Shown: positions 48,401 to 62,100 of the stretch, piece after piece
How positions within the stretch are numbered: the first letter of the stretch is position 1
Layout of the letters: each line of letters opens with the position of its first letter
Source of the DNA: Ptiloglossa arizonensis
Lineage: Eukaryota; Arthropoda; Insecta; Hymenoptera; Colletidae
Assembly: GCF_051014685.1 (NCBI RefSeq)
Contig: NC_135059.1
Span: 9,362,001-9,426,000 of the forward strand
Direction: 5' to 3'
DNA: 64,000 nt
The notes under the pieces: model-generated
What the model was told of the DNA's origin: nothing
What the model saw: the letters and a program-made list of their open reading frames with translations, nothing else
Databases searched by the model: none
Program-made: the position numbers and the translations under genes

Positions 48401-50574
48401 CTGGTGTACGTTTTGTTTTTTATATGTAAAAAGTTTTACAAGTACTTTTTTCGTATGTAAAAACACTTGGCAATGTTACCAGATCGGTTCGAATGTTTTT
48501 GTATTTGAAAGGAAAATTAATCGTCCTTGAGGAAGTAAGATTAATACAAATGATGCATATATAATTTTTCTTAGGTGGAAAATTCATTTTTTTTGAGTTT
48601 GTAGTTTTGGTACGAATGTACATACGTAACTTATCGTACGTGGAAAATAGATTAATTTTTTTAATAATGTTGCGTATTATATATATCGAATAACACATGG
48701 TTAGGTCATATTTGTGTTCAAAGTGGATGCAGAGCTTTTTTTTAATCTGAATTCATTACGTGTGTTTCAATAAATAATTTTCAGTTATAACAATCGTTTT
48801 GGTTCCGTTATGAAATATTTTCATTTGGAATCACATCAGTCGAGCGATCAGAACTTTCCAGTAGACCTAATCGGTTAGATCTGACTTAGGCTCGAGTGTT
48901 TCATGCTTCTTTGGGCCTTTGGTAACGGTCGAAGGGTCTAGAAACTCCCCAATATACGAATAATAATTTTTTTTTCCCATATTTTTCTACCAAAATTCAA
49001 ATTTTTTGAAACAATAAACAGTCTATATTAACACACCGCGCACCACACTAATTTCATGGAAATATCAGGAGCAACACGATCATCTCTGCGGTACCAGCAT
49101 GAAAATTTTGTAAATTTCTCTACGTACAGTGGTGTGTAGATCGTTAGACCAGACCTGTAAAAAGATAAGTAACGAATGTTGTTTTTGCAAAATAAATAAC
49201 TTTTCCTTCGGTGAAAGAAATATCTCGTTAGATATTTCCACGATTAATACTAACCTCCGACTTCACAAGACCCGGAAAATTGCAAACGAGTACACCGTAA
49301 TGATACTTTCAACCGTAATTGTTTCGTATCTGTTCAGAAAATTAACAGAAGCGCAAAAATGTACCTCTGTAACTTGCACCCTTTTGCCTCGTGACCGACC
49401 AGAGATTTATAATCTCATTCGTATTATGTCATACTACTGAATTTCCATTTTATTTGCATTCCGAATGACGCGTATTTCCAGCTAATAATACGAATGACGT
49501 GACCCACTAAGAACCATTTAAACATAATGTCATCCGTATCTGAACGAACCTGATACTCAATGCGTCAATACCGAGACACGTTATAAATTATATTAATTTA
49601 TTTTCAACAGTAGTGGTCAATTGTGCACATAAATGCATAATACCCTGGAATGATTCGTTACATAGAAAACAGACCTCGCAGCATTCATTACTCACTAAAT
49701 TGTATAAAAAAATAGCCTGGATAAAATAATCGAGAAATATAAATATAAATATAAATATCGTTGGAATTAATAGTAGTGATTTTCGATTTTTGACAACGTT
49801 AAAGAATCGTTTGTTTCTTCCACGGTGAGTGTTTGATTGCAATGTTATAATTTACTACATATTGCACAGCTTACAATAGCATTCATAATAGTGACAAAAA
49901 TGTAATTAGTAAGAGAACAGAGTGTAATTAGTGAGAAAACGAAGCGATAAATAAAAATTTTAACACATTTGTTTACAGTCAGAAATCCATATTATGGTAA
50001 ACTTTGTACACGAACGTAAGTTCAAAGTGGGTTGTATACATTATTGTGATTAATAGTTTTCCACTAAATATAGCACAGCTCGCGATATTCATAATAGTGA
50101 ATATTCACGTAACAGAAAAGAATGTAATTGGCAAGAAAAAAGAGTGTAAATTCAATTTTTAACGTTTACACATTGGTCTCCGGTCGGATAGTCGCATTAC
50201 GGTGAACTTTGTACAGTACTCGAACGAAAAGTCACGGAACCTGTCGAGAAATAAGAACGAAATCGTTATCGATCCAATCGAGCGAAAACCGATGTCTTCG
50301 TTCGATCGAGGGTGCTCACCCAAACCGATCGATGACGAGCGATAACGTGGCGTTGGTTCCGCGAGTTATTGAGCCTCCCGACGAAGCCTGCAACGGACGA
50401 TAGGTCCAGAGACAACGGCGTCACTTGGTAGAAAATATGTTCGCTTTTCTCGTTTTAATCAAAATACCGAATCCTTTTCTCTGTACGCGTCTTTGTTCTC
50501 TTCGTTTAGCGCGTGCGCGCACCGTATGTGTCACACGCGATGATCGAACGCTCGATGCTTCAGCTACGAAAAGA

Positions 50575-50622
<48 letters not shown>

Positions 50623-53600
50623 GATAGTATCGACTCTCGCTACATGATATATTTATATAGGTGATATGTACGAAATGGAAGATTCACGTTTCAGCGTTAA
50701 TACGTTCCTCGCGAGACGAGAGACTGTTACGTTTCGCTATCGTCGAGCTCTTTACCGTTCCATTCCGTTCGAGACCTTTCTCGATTCTCTTTCGTCGAAT
50801 TTGGTGTCGATAGCCCACGGAAGTTCCCGTGGATCAAGAACCTCCGAGTTCGTCTTCTCGAATCGGTTTCGAGAGTCTCGCGGTTCAGAAATACCGGGAA
50901 CTTTACACCAGAATCTTACCTACCCCGTTCTACTCGGAGTACCGTTCATCGCGACACCAACTTTCGTACGAAGTTCTGTGAAACTTTCATTTCTGTTGGC
51001 CGTTTCAAAGCCCCGGTGTACAATTTTTTAGGGATTCGTCGCGACGAGTCGCCACGTCAAGTGTCTATGGGATCTGCGAGTTAGGCTGAGCAACGTTGAA
51101 CGGACATTAGGCCTGAACTTGATACCGACAGTGAGCTCTTCACTTAGGCCTGTGGTTGTAATTGGACAGCGTTCGCGGTTCTGGAGAACGGGACACCACC
51201 TGATGTGTTTTCACCTAAATCTTCCAAACGGTTTGTTTGTTCTCTCTCTCTCGTTTCGCGAGAAACGATCGCCGGATCACTCTCACGGCGTTTCTTCTTG
51301 CGATCGAGAAATCACCACACGGCCCTTAAACGATACATCTATCTTAATCGTTACTGGTGTCTAAATGTCACTGTGCGGACCTACGTCACGGAGCAAAATT
51401 ACACGGGTGCCTTAATTGTCTTACGTCTACGTCAACTGCTTGACGGCACACGTAATCAGATATACAGCTGTATGTATATTTATATTTATATGTATATAGA
51501 TCCATGTGTGTATATTTGTCTGTGTATGTGTACGTGTGTGTGTATATATATATAATATGTATACGTATATTTACATCGCTTAATGGTACAATCTCTTAAG
51601 TGTCTATTTTGTTTTGTAACATGTTCACGATTAATTCACGAGGTGCCGTTTCTGTTTTGTCTCCCTTGATTATATTTTTCTCTTCTCATTTTTTTTTTTT
51701 CTTCTCTCATCCCCCCCGCTTCTATCTCCCGCGACCTCTGGTTGCCGTGCAACGAAACTGAAAAATCTTTCCCGTACTCTCGTCCCCTCTGTTAATCCCT
51801 GTCGCTTCGTTTTCACCGGTGTGGCGGTGAAAACTTTTCTGCCCCGGAAATGGACGAAAAAAGGGAAATTAAACAAACGTGACGTAATTGTTTCCTTTTT
51901 TCACTGTCAGGCTAATGTGTGTTTGCATTTTAACCCGAGGGAGTCTCTTGTTTTCCCGCGCGAAAGGAAAGTCCGAAAGAAGAGGAAACAGTGTCGAAGA
52001 ATCGGATCGAATTAAAGAGAATTTTCTTTTTTCTTTCTTTCTTTCTTTTCCAAGAAGATTCAATCAGCGTCGAACGTCGTGTTCGCGACGTGCACCGTTA
52101 CGCTTTCGCGTTAATTTTCGAGGTTAGTTCGAATTTGACCTGGACTCCTCCCCCCCAATGGACTCTAAGATCGTCATCGTCTTCTCCCGTTTGAATTCTA
52201 CCTAAAAACGACAGATTACTCCCGACCGGTAGTATTATGCATTTTTTCGCCATTTTTTTTTCGTTTTTTTTTTGTTCTTTTTCATTTTTTGTCTCTTTTA
52301 GATACTTTTTTCTAGTAATTTAATTTATCTACTTTAAAGGTTTACTTCACTGACGGTATTGTCATGTTAGCTGTGCCCATCTCGAAAGTCCAGATCAAAA
52401 TTGTTTCTTCATTTCCCTTCGATTCCCACCCTCCTCTAATTTCTCCCCTTTTGTTTGCATTCGCGTCCCTGGTCCTCGCGTTCGGAATTGATTACCCCGT
52501 GAAACGATTAGGGGGATCGTGGGTATCGTTCAACCCCTGGTCGCGGAGCTGCCAAATTGATCACGTGATCCCGTCAATTGGCGACGAATCGTCGAAATTT
52601 GTGTCGCGTTCGGTCTCGGTGACGTTGCCACGGAAATCGTTGCAACACTTCAAGGGTTTCGAAATGATTCGAGAGCGCGTCGAATATTTTTTTTTTCTTC
52701 GCTTTTTTTCCCTTTTGTCTCTTTTTTTTCTTATTTTCTCTATGCACGCGTCGTCTCGAGCATCGATCGATCGAAATCCCGTGACTCGGATAGGGGAGAG
52801 GAACGAGTCGTCGCGTGGATAGTTTCTCGAGAAATCGTTTTCAAAAACTCCTCTTGCGCGCGGTTTCGTTCCCTCTCGGTGTCGTCACAATTACCGTGAA
52901 CATTTCATTGAACATTTACATTAGCCAGGAACGATTTCGAACGATCGGGAACAGCAGCACGGTACGAGGATGACCGCGACTCGATATCCATAAAAGAGGT
53001 ATCCGTGAAAATCAACAAACCGGCCACGCTTCGTCGACAAATCGAACACGATCGATCGTTCCAGGTCGCCAACCTTCGTACCGGGAACCTTGGGTTCCTT
53101 AATGATGCGAATTCTTCCGTCTAGGGTCGAACGTCGTGGATGGACCAGCTTCCGGTGAACTCCAGGGTACGTCAACGAGAGACAGGGAATTTATTTACAA
53201 CGATCCCGGAGCTCGAAATGGTAGCGGAGAGGCGAGTTTGTCCAATTTCGCGAAGCGGACAAGCGGACCGTGAATTCCACGGGTAACTGACACGATTCGA
53301 CGTCCTTGCGTCTTCTTCCTTTTTCGTCTCGGCGGGCAAGTGGCACTCTCTCCCTGTTCGATGGTGCCATCCTCGAGCTACGGGGAAGCTGTTCTCCACT
53401 TAACCCGTTGAAGTTTCGAGAGCACCCTCTATGAATCCTTAAGCCAGTTTCCAGCAGCCACCGCTCGAGAACACCACGATTTTTGGCTGTTCAAGCGAAC
53501 CGCACAGTGGTTAGGTACGTCGTAGGTACTGGGAGAAGCTCTGACGTTGGGAGCACAGTGTCGGAGGGTATCCGAACGGGATAGTTGGAATATTTTCAAG
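45421..53600. other. Unassigned stretch without a recognisable gene
   Basis: Unique, moderately AT-rich sequence. It contains low-complexity runs near 46230-46280, a TC microsatellite at 50576-50619, a TA/TG-rich tract at 51470-51570 and T-rich tracts near 52250 and 52690. Frames such as 50666-51031 (+) and 52921-53175 (-) are open, but I cannot assign them. Confidence 0.45.
50576..50619. repeat. (TC)n microsatellite
   Basis: About 21 uninterrupted TC dinucleotides. Confidence 0.97.
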
Positions 53601-53619
53601 CTCGCAGTGTCCTAATTTC

Positions 53620-54140
53620 GGTGGACTGAGTTTGAGTCTACAGAATCGAAAGTTGTCTGTCATTATACCCAAATGGATTCTTCTGAACTGAACTGAGGTT
53701 GAGTCAACAGAATAGAAACTTGTCCATCATTATACCCAACTGGACTCTTCTAAACTGAACTGAGGTTGAGTCAGCAGAACCGTAAGTTGTTATCCTACTC
53801 AACTGGACTCTTCTGAACTGAATTAAAGTTGAGTCAACAGAATCGAAAGTTGTCCGTCATTATACCCAATTGGACTCTTCTAAACTGAACTAAGGTTGAG
53901 TCAGCAGAACTGTAAGTTGTTATCCTACTCAACTGGACTCTTCCAAACTGAATTAAGGTTGAGTCAGCAGAATAGAAACTTGTCCGTCATTATACCCAAC
54001 TGGACTCTTCTAAACTGAACTAAGGTTGAGTCAACAGAATCGAAAGTTGTCCGTCATTATACTCAACTGGACTTTTCTAAACTGAACTAAGGTTGAGTCG
54101 AAAGTTGTTATCCTACTCAACTGGACTCTTCTAAACTGAT
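53620..54140. repeat. Tandem array with alternating 67- and 63-bp units
   Basis: GAGTC occurs at 53701, 53768, 53831, 53898, 53961, 54028 and 54095, giving spacings of 67, 63, 67, 63, 67 and 67. The unit reads CTGAACTAAGGTTGAGTC, then CAGAATCGAAAGTTGT, then CCCAACTGGACTCTTCTAAA. The alternation shows a 130-bp higher-order unit made of two related forms. The array lies downstream of the Ace 3' end. Confidence 0.92.
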
Positions 54141-56135
54141 AGGTACGAAACGTTTGAAACTGTTCAGCTGATATCTCTCGGATTTGTCAAATGGTTCCAA
54201 TCAAAATGAATTGAATGCATCCAGGATATTAAATACCCTTAGGACATTGAAGTGTGTGTCATCGAATGGTATGTTATCCGACTGTTCATTTGGGCATCTC
54301 GACTAAACAGTGAAGCTGCTATCCGTAGACTAAACAGTGAAGCAGTTCAGTTATTCAGTTTCGTTCAGTATCCTTTCTTCCAGCCTCGTTGTTCGACCGA
54401 CCATCTGATATCTTCCATCGTGACAAATGCCAGGTGACTATTATTCTTTCGTCTCCAGAATATTACTCTCTTCGCCAGTATCCAACGAGATGTTTTGCAT
54501 CTCGAACGCTGTGTTCAAACATCACGAGACGTTTCCCGAGTTTCGAGGATGCAATTCAAGCGATCCAACGAATTTCAAACCGTTGATTACCAAGGAGCTA
54601 CGATCCGAACATCACCAACGAGATTGGTCCAATTCGAAGACCAATGGACAACTTGCGAGACTGTTGTACTTTCTATTGTCACTTTCGTAGCGATACCCAA
54701 GACTTTTCAACGAAGCCATCTCGCTACTTCGTTCGACACAAAGACCCCGAATGGCAAGAATCCTTCTCACGAGAAGAAAACGATGCTCACGAGAACCTTT
54801 GAACACCAAGACAGACGAAGAATTCCGTTTTTCCGATCCCCCTTTCCGTGTCCCTCAGTCTGGTACGCTTCCAGTTCGCGAACAGTTTCAGAGTTGTCAA
54901 AGAAGTCCGTAGTCTCGTGAATAGACCCAGGATCTTCCCGGACGGGTCGAAGTTGGTCAATTTCAGTTCGAAACTCCCGCCATGTTGCTCTCGGAGCTCT
55001 CTCCGAGTTTTCAAAAGCCCAACGATCCAGTTCGAGCGGCGTGCGGTCGATTTCGCGGAGGTTGGCCGAAGCCGCGTCAAGGTCTGAAAGCAAACGCGGT
55101 TGACCACCTGGACGCGATCCAAGCGATTCACGATCGTTTCATCGGCTCCCCGTTCCGTGTTCTTATGTAAAACACGGCTCACTTGTTGCCTTTTGCTAAT
55201 GAAACTTTTGTCATATGGCGATCGATCGTACGAACAGGTGGTTAATAGCCGTGTATCAACCGTTCGCGCGTAACTCCTAGCGGACATTGTTTTTTTTTGT
55301 TTTTCCCTCAGTTTTACGACCTGTCGATCGTGACGCTAGTATTCCGTATTATTTACGCAAATCGGTACGCGTTGTCCTCGAATCTAGTTGAGAACACATC
55401 GACGTACCACCGTCCACCATTTTCATTCAAATACCTTTGGCCTGCATTTCTCACGATCCTAGATACGGAAGCTTGGTTCCTCGGTTCCCAGAGGTTCATC
55501 TTTTATCGTAGGGTCCTCCTGTTCGTCCTATTGCTTCGAGGTGTGGAATCCGTTGGAACGATCTTGTTCGTTTTATCGTTGAAAAATCGACCGAGTGGTC
55601 CCTCGCCTCGTCACTGTTTCGGTGAACGTCGAAGCTCCTTCGAGACGCGCAACTCGTTAAGCTGTCCCTGGTTTTTCCGGTTACAGTCCGTTTCGTTCAT
55701 CAATCTTCCAGAGTACCCCTCGCCTCTCCCCGACCCACGAGTCGCGATCGTGTCCGATACTCCTGCCGCTAATAAATCTGTTTCGTCGTGACGATGAACA
55801 GGGGATAGTCCTGTTAACGTTTCACGGAAAATGGGGTGAAAGGGACGCGATTACTACAACGTGGCCGTGTTTAATCTCTCGTTAAATCCTCGTCCGGTCT
55901 GTATCCGGGAATCAGGGCCCTGTCACTTTTTATAGGGAGTAAAGTAACGTCTCGAAGACGAGACGGGTCTGGGGATCCATCGATCCATCGACGATTGACA
56001 GGGTGTTAGACACTCGACGCGATCTCGGATCCGAAGAACCGAGTCCCCGATTCCCGTGCGGTTGTTTGAACAACGGATGGATCGTCGGCTTCCGGTGAAG
56101 GGTCGATCGATACGGGTCCGTTTCCGTCTTACGGT
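54141..56135. other. CG-rich region 3' of Ace with overlapping open frames
   Basis: This should include the 3' untranslated region of Ace, which is transcribed leftward from 56136. Frames at 54495-54920 (+), 54787-55287 (-) and 55297-55791 (+) are 141-166 codons long but overlap and resemble nothing I know. The CG-rich composition itself makes stop codons rare. Confidence 0.4.
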
Positions 56136-59100
56136 TTAAATGACTCTCGACAACACCAGGATCGACGACAGCGTCGTGATTATCAGCGAGTTACGTAGAT
56201 CCTTCGTTCCCGCCGACACGCTCGACGCTATCGCGCTGTTGCAGGCCTCGGGCGCCGGATCTGGAACACACAGAAATTGAGTAGAGATCGCGAGGAACTC
56301 GTGGTACCACGAACAACGTTGAAAAACCGGCTGGGAATCGAGATATATCGTGTTCTCGATAAGTGTGAAAACTCTTCGAAACGAAATTTAGAAATTTAGC
56401 ATAGACTTAGCATAGACTCCGAAGCTATACGCCTCTGTTAGGGCAGGAGTGAAGGAGAAAGAGAAACTCGAGTTCGAAGACCACTCGATTGATACAACAT
56501 TGATACAATTGTATTTTTTAATTTTTATCTTTTTTTCGCGAAACCTTCACCAACACATCGGCGAGACTTTCTCGATTGAAATAAGATCAAACACGGTATA
56601 ATTAAAACGATATTTAGTCATTCGGTATGTTATATCGATTCGATATCTGTCACTTATTGAATATCTTCTGTTCATATTTATCGTTGTTGTACAACGTGAT
56701 AAAACGTGGTTCGGAATTGGTAAAACCTGGTCCCTTTCGCACTTATCGTTTAATAAATAAGTAAATACCATTTAAAGTATTTATATCGTGTTTGATTTCA
56801 TTCTAATTGGAGAGATCTGACGAATATTACATATCATTTTTGCTGATATACAACCAATAATGAGAAATGTTCATCTTTGTATTAATATTGTTTCATCGAT
56901 ACAGGCATTTATCGTTTAGATTGGTGTTACGTTGTAGTTAACTGACAAGCATCGTGAAGTTATCAGTTTCACATTTATCGTGGGCCTAAGTTTCACATTT
57001 ATCGTGAACCCAAGCTTCACATTCATCGTGTGTCTAAGTTTCACATTTATCGTAAAACTAAAGTTTCACATTTATCGTGAACCCAAGCTTCACATTCATC
57101 GTGGACCTAAGTTTCACATTTATCGTGGCCCTACGTTTCACATTTATCGCTACTCTCCTGTAATCGGCAATGCTGTTCTCAAACTGGCAAGAAAAATTTT
57201 GTTAAGTAATAAATCGTTCTTTATTTTTGTAAAATCGATCTCTTCGAGCATACTAGCACGCGAAGTTAGGTTATGTAATAAGATTAAGTTTCATAATACC
57301 ATTTTTAGGCACACTTCGCCTCTCACACATACAAATTTGTTTAGAAATACCGAAAAACTTCTACTGGAACGTTACAGTTAATTTCAACGAAAATGTTCAA
57401 ACAAGGCGTATACATCGATGAAAAAGGAAATTTAAGAATATTCCACTAACTTTTACGTAAAATTTCCATCGTACAATACGATGTAAATTTGTTCTATAAC
57501 GTAAAGAATTAACAAGTACTTCGCTCTGCATTTATTAAGCATTTGTTGCGGGAGTACCAGTGTCAATATTCTTAAAGAGGTTACACTCGACAGTGTTCCA
57601 TCTGCTTCGAGTCGTTTGGCGAGATATTTTTCAAATGGACAATTTCTCAATACGTGGCCTGGGCGTGGGAAACTCAAAATAAATAAACGAGTAAATGTGC
57701 TAACTCTGCACTTCTGCGGACAAAATGAACTTTAGGTGTTCCCTTAATTTTTCTCGTTTATTCTGGCATTTGCTGGCTCAGTCCCAACCGCGTTGTTCAT
57801 TAGCTAGAGCTATGCGAAGCCAGTCAAGAACAGAGAGAATTCGTTTCGTGTTCGTTCGGAGCGGTATAAATATTCGAAAGCTTTAAATCAAGGGACGGTA
57901 ACCTTCTTTCGGACAGAGCTCTACGAGTGGATGCCGTATCATATTCACTTCTAATTAATAAATGAAGGTATTTAGTCGTAATGAACATCCGCTTTTACAA
58001 CTACTACCTTAAGGAGTCCTTATTAAAGTGCAAACGTCTTCAAAATTAATCGAAGCTAATGAAAAAATGGTGAAAGCTCTTCAATGGTTCTAATTTCTAA
58101 ATTCTCGTTGCTCTCCTTCGTTATCTGCTCTAGATATTTCAATGTCACTTACTTGTAAACATTTATACACATTAAACTCGAAAGTTTCCTTACCCTTGAC
58201 CGTGACGCTATCGATTTTTGAATTGTTGTAATTTTCTTGAAAATATTAGGTTGTTCGGAAAGTCATTTCGTTTCTTTTTTTAGTGAAAATGAAACACGAT
58301 TTTTTAAGAGTGTATAAACATTTTCTTAAATTATATATTCTCCATTTTGGAAAATAAAATGACTTTTCGAACAAGCCAATAGTTCTACATTAATTTTCAC
58401 AAAGATCGAACCCTGTAATGTAAAAATCCTTTTACATCGGGAAAAACTTTAAACTCGTAGTTCGAGTTTACGATAACCTTGGACGCATAAATAATTTCTG
58501 GAAAAATTGCGAGCGATTTGAAATTTTCGAATTTCTCGAAACGAACCATCTTCATGTTTATTAATCGTTTTCTATCGTAAGAGGATCATCAAGGGGATTT
58601 AACTTGTGACACGAAAGTAGAGGGGTTCCATCTTTAAAATTACCCCACGAAGATTATTCTCTAATTATATTTCTATAAAGTTACGACAATTCAAGGATCG
58701 ATAACGTCTCGACAACATACGGAAACTGAATACAGAAAAAATGACACGATTTCGAATCAGATCGGAAAGAAACGCGTAAAATAAATTTTATTTCCAAATT
58801 GTTAACACTTTTCTCGAATCGCGGCTGACACGTTCGTCGGGTCTCCGATATTCCCGCTTCCTTTACCCAACTTCGAACCACTGATGAACCAAAAAAAAAA
58901 AAAATCAAAAAAAAAAGGTTAGAAAGTAAATGGAAGGAAAAAAGTAGTTCTCGCAGACGTTCTTTGTAATCTGTGCCCGCGACGCGGTTGGAATTCGCGC
59001 GAAATTGCGTTGCGCGGATAAGAAAGAAGGAAAAACGCGGCGATCTCTTCGAAGGATAACGAGTTTCCGTTTTCCACGGCACCGTTCCGATCTGTCTCCG

Positions 59101-62100
59101 ACCCTCTCAGGTGAAAGCCGTGCCGCGTTTGTAATTTCCACGTGCCGAGTCCGCGGGTGGTAATCGTGCTTCCTTCGGACCGTGTTGCTTGTTTTTCAAA
59201 CTGCGCGTACAAATATTTGCCTCCGGCCGGGCAAGTTTGATCCACGGTGAACGCTAAGCGGGGATCCACGGGAAATAACAAGCGAGCGAGTGCACGTGTT
59301 GTCGAGTTAACGAAAAGAGAAGTTTGCGTTTGAAATCAAGAGGTTACACGCTAGTGGAGGAGAGGAAGAGAGAACCGAGTTCCCAGCCTCGTTAAAATCA
59401 CCGTCGATCGTTTCCTCGAGATTAACAGGTTGCCGGCTCGCCATTAGGGCACACGGACGTCGCGAAAAATCGTGCAATTTCGCTTCTGGTCTGACCCGCC
59501 ACGCGAATCGGAACACCGCTATTAACTCCCCGTTTAACGAGTTCGAAATCTCCCGCGCGAAAAATCCGAGATTCTTCACCCTTTCAACCGATCGGAAAAA
59601 ATTAAAAAATTACAGCGAGTTTGAACGCTCGTGAGCAATACTTATCGAGGATAATCTTTTCTATGTAAAAGTAGACGCTTTAGGATCTCTGATAACGCGT
59701 TGGTCATTGGATAAAAAATTATCCGATACGGAGAAGATTTCTTGGATGGTTCAATTTTTAACTTGTTTAGGAAATTTCTATTTTCCGACAGGGGAAACCT
59801 AGTAGTTGAAATCATTGTATCTTTTCAAGGCAGTGTTATTTCGTTCAATCGAGACGTCAGTTACCTACACACGAATTGCTAATACACTCGAGTATCTTGT
59901 TTTTTTAAAGAAGAAAAATTCGTAAAAATTTCCCACTCTTCGATCCGAGACACGAGGAAGCCATCTTAAGTGTGAAAGATCGATGGCGCGCGACTCACGC
60001 GATCTTGATTTACGCCCAAACGGCTGGAACCGACGGTGTACGCCATTTTCCGGTTTCGCGTTGAACGATCTGGAAATTGTTGTTATTAAAAGAAACCGGG
60101 AAGCTGGTGATTTAGATACGATTAAAGGGGAATCGAGTGTCGTGTTAATTAACACCGGTAGAAAATTGGTGGTTGTCGGTGCGTTGAAATGGCTCGGTTA
60201 ATTTAAGGTTCTCGAGCGAAAGTGAAACCGTGAATCAAGTTGGCTTTAAGTATTTACGATTGTTGACAATACACGAGTAGTTTTCAGCTTTGAAATCGGG
60301 GGGGCTGGCTCGATGCGACAGTGATCGATGATGGTACCCTCGGCAGTGGATTCGGTCGTTTTGCGGTCAGACAACTTCTATAGGACCCGCGAACGAATTT
60401 GTAAAGAAGACCGATCCGCTGTATTCGCTTTTCCAATATTAATCTGGGAATTGCGAGTGGCTCGTGCCTTCTGCGGTCAAGCTATTTCCCATGGATCGAT
60501 GCCCGGTTGATCAGTTTTCAAAAGGAGCGATCTAGATCGAGTGACCCGGACCGTCACCGTAAAAATTGCATTCGAAGACGTCCCGCGCGTTTTCTCAGTG
60601 CAGCGTGTGCTTCCAACCGTGTACGAAAAAATCCATTAATTCTTGTTCTTCGAAGAGAATACCAATTGTCGAACGTATTCCCTTGTTCTTCTCGCGGGTG
60701 TTCCGGACCGAACGTGGCCGCAACTGGAACTACAACTTTCGCTGTGGAAGACTTGTATTGTCGTTTGAAAGTCTTGGGAGTAATTTTAACGATTAAACAT
60801 TTCTTTCAATCGGGAAACTTATAAATCTTTACAACTTTGTTACGGTTTAAGTGACACTTTCAGTTAAAAATTGTTCATTTGGAAAGTTATCATTACTGTA
60901 TTGCACATTTCATAAGTATCTTTAGTTAGGATAGTTACCCTATCGACATCGAAGTGTTTCAATGTGGTTTGTAAATTTCGAATTGTCGTTGATTCGTGTT
61001 TGATGCTTGCTCTAATATTTCGTTGAAAATGCATTGGAATTCTTCACAACTGTGGACAGATTTTTATGTTTACACCATTCAGTGTTTTAGCTACGCACCA
61101 AACGGAAACTTGAACCAGATTTTTAGGCAAAACGTTTACGAACAAATGAACTGTGGTTGCTTAAGTTACGTATCTGATTATTTTACTTTTAACAAGTGTA
61201 CCAATGCTTTTCATGTATCAATGTCATATTTAGCAATTGTCTTAAGATTTCTGAACGACGATGTACCCAAATGTAATCTTGACGTGATTGTTGCCAGTGC
61301 TAACGAAACATTTGCATTTACCGACACCGTTTCATTCACAATTGTTTTTATGAAAAGATGCGAATTGAAACGCGTCTGAAAAATTGAATCATCGATTGGG
61401 GATGGGGTACGTGGGAGGGGAAGGGGGTGGGGAAATTTTTCCAGAGAATACAAACGAAACGAGGAAGAGGAAACGCTGTTCGTTTCGACCAAACAATAGG
61501 ATTAATCCGAAACGATCTCGAATAAACAAAAGCAGAGAATTATGCATGGGAATGCGAAACGAGTCCACGCGTACTGGAACGCGTCACGCCACAACACTGG
61601 TCGGGATAATGAAACACGGAAAGCTGGCGTGGAAAATCTCCCAGATATCGATCGGAGCGGCTTGAATTATTTATCGAAACTCTGATTCGTAGTTACGAGA
61701 GATAATTGTAAGACGAAGCATCGAGCTTGCCTGCTTTTCCGAAAGGAGAACTCTTCGAGATGTTCGACAAAGAAATAAAAAACAAGTGTACCGAGAGTCG
61801 GAAGCAACTTCACGCGTGACGATAAACATACTCGAAGTAGACGAAGTTCGTAGCGTAGACTCGATGGCGCAGCGCTAGTGTGTTTCCTTTCCACGCGGAC
61901 GACCGGGTTTCGAATCCCCGCCGTTCCGTTTGGTGGAAACTTTGGCACTGGACGAATTTTTCTCTCGCGCATTTTTTCCAACAATTTTCCTCGAATTTTA
62001 GAAAAGAAAATTTTAATTAGCACTCGAAGAAATATTAAAGATGACAAAAATATTATACAAACTTTGAAAATTATAAAATGTGCTCTCGCAAAAAAACAAA

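Noticed and set aside
54495..55791. Overlapping 141-166-codon frames on both strands
   Set aside because: CG-rich sequence reduces stop codons in all frames. There is no conserved motif and no consistent splice context, and the region is expected to include the Ace 3' untranslated region.
56965..57381. 133-codon + frame with repeated SFTFIV/FHIYR motifs
   Set aside because: The frame is created by the 24-bp tandem repeat and lies in the Ace intron.
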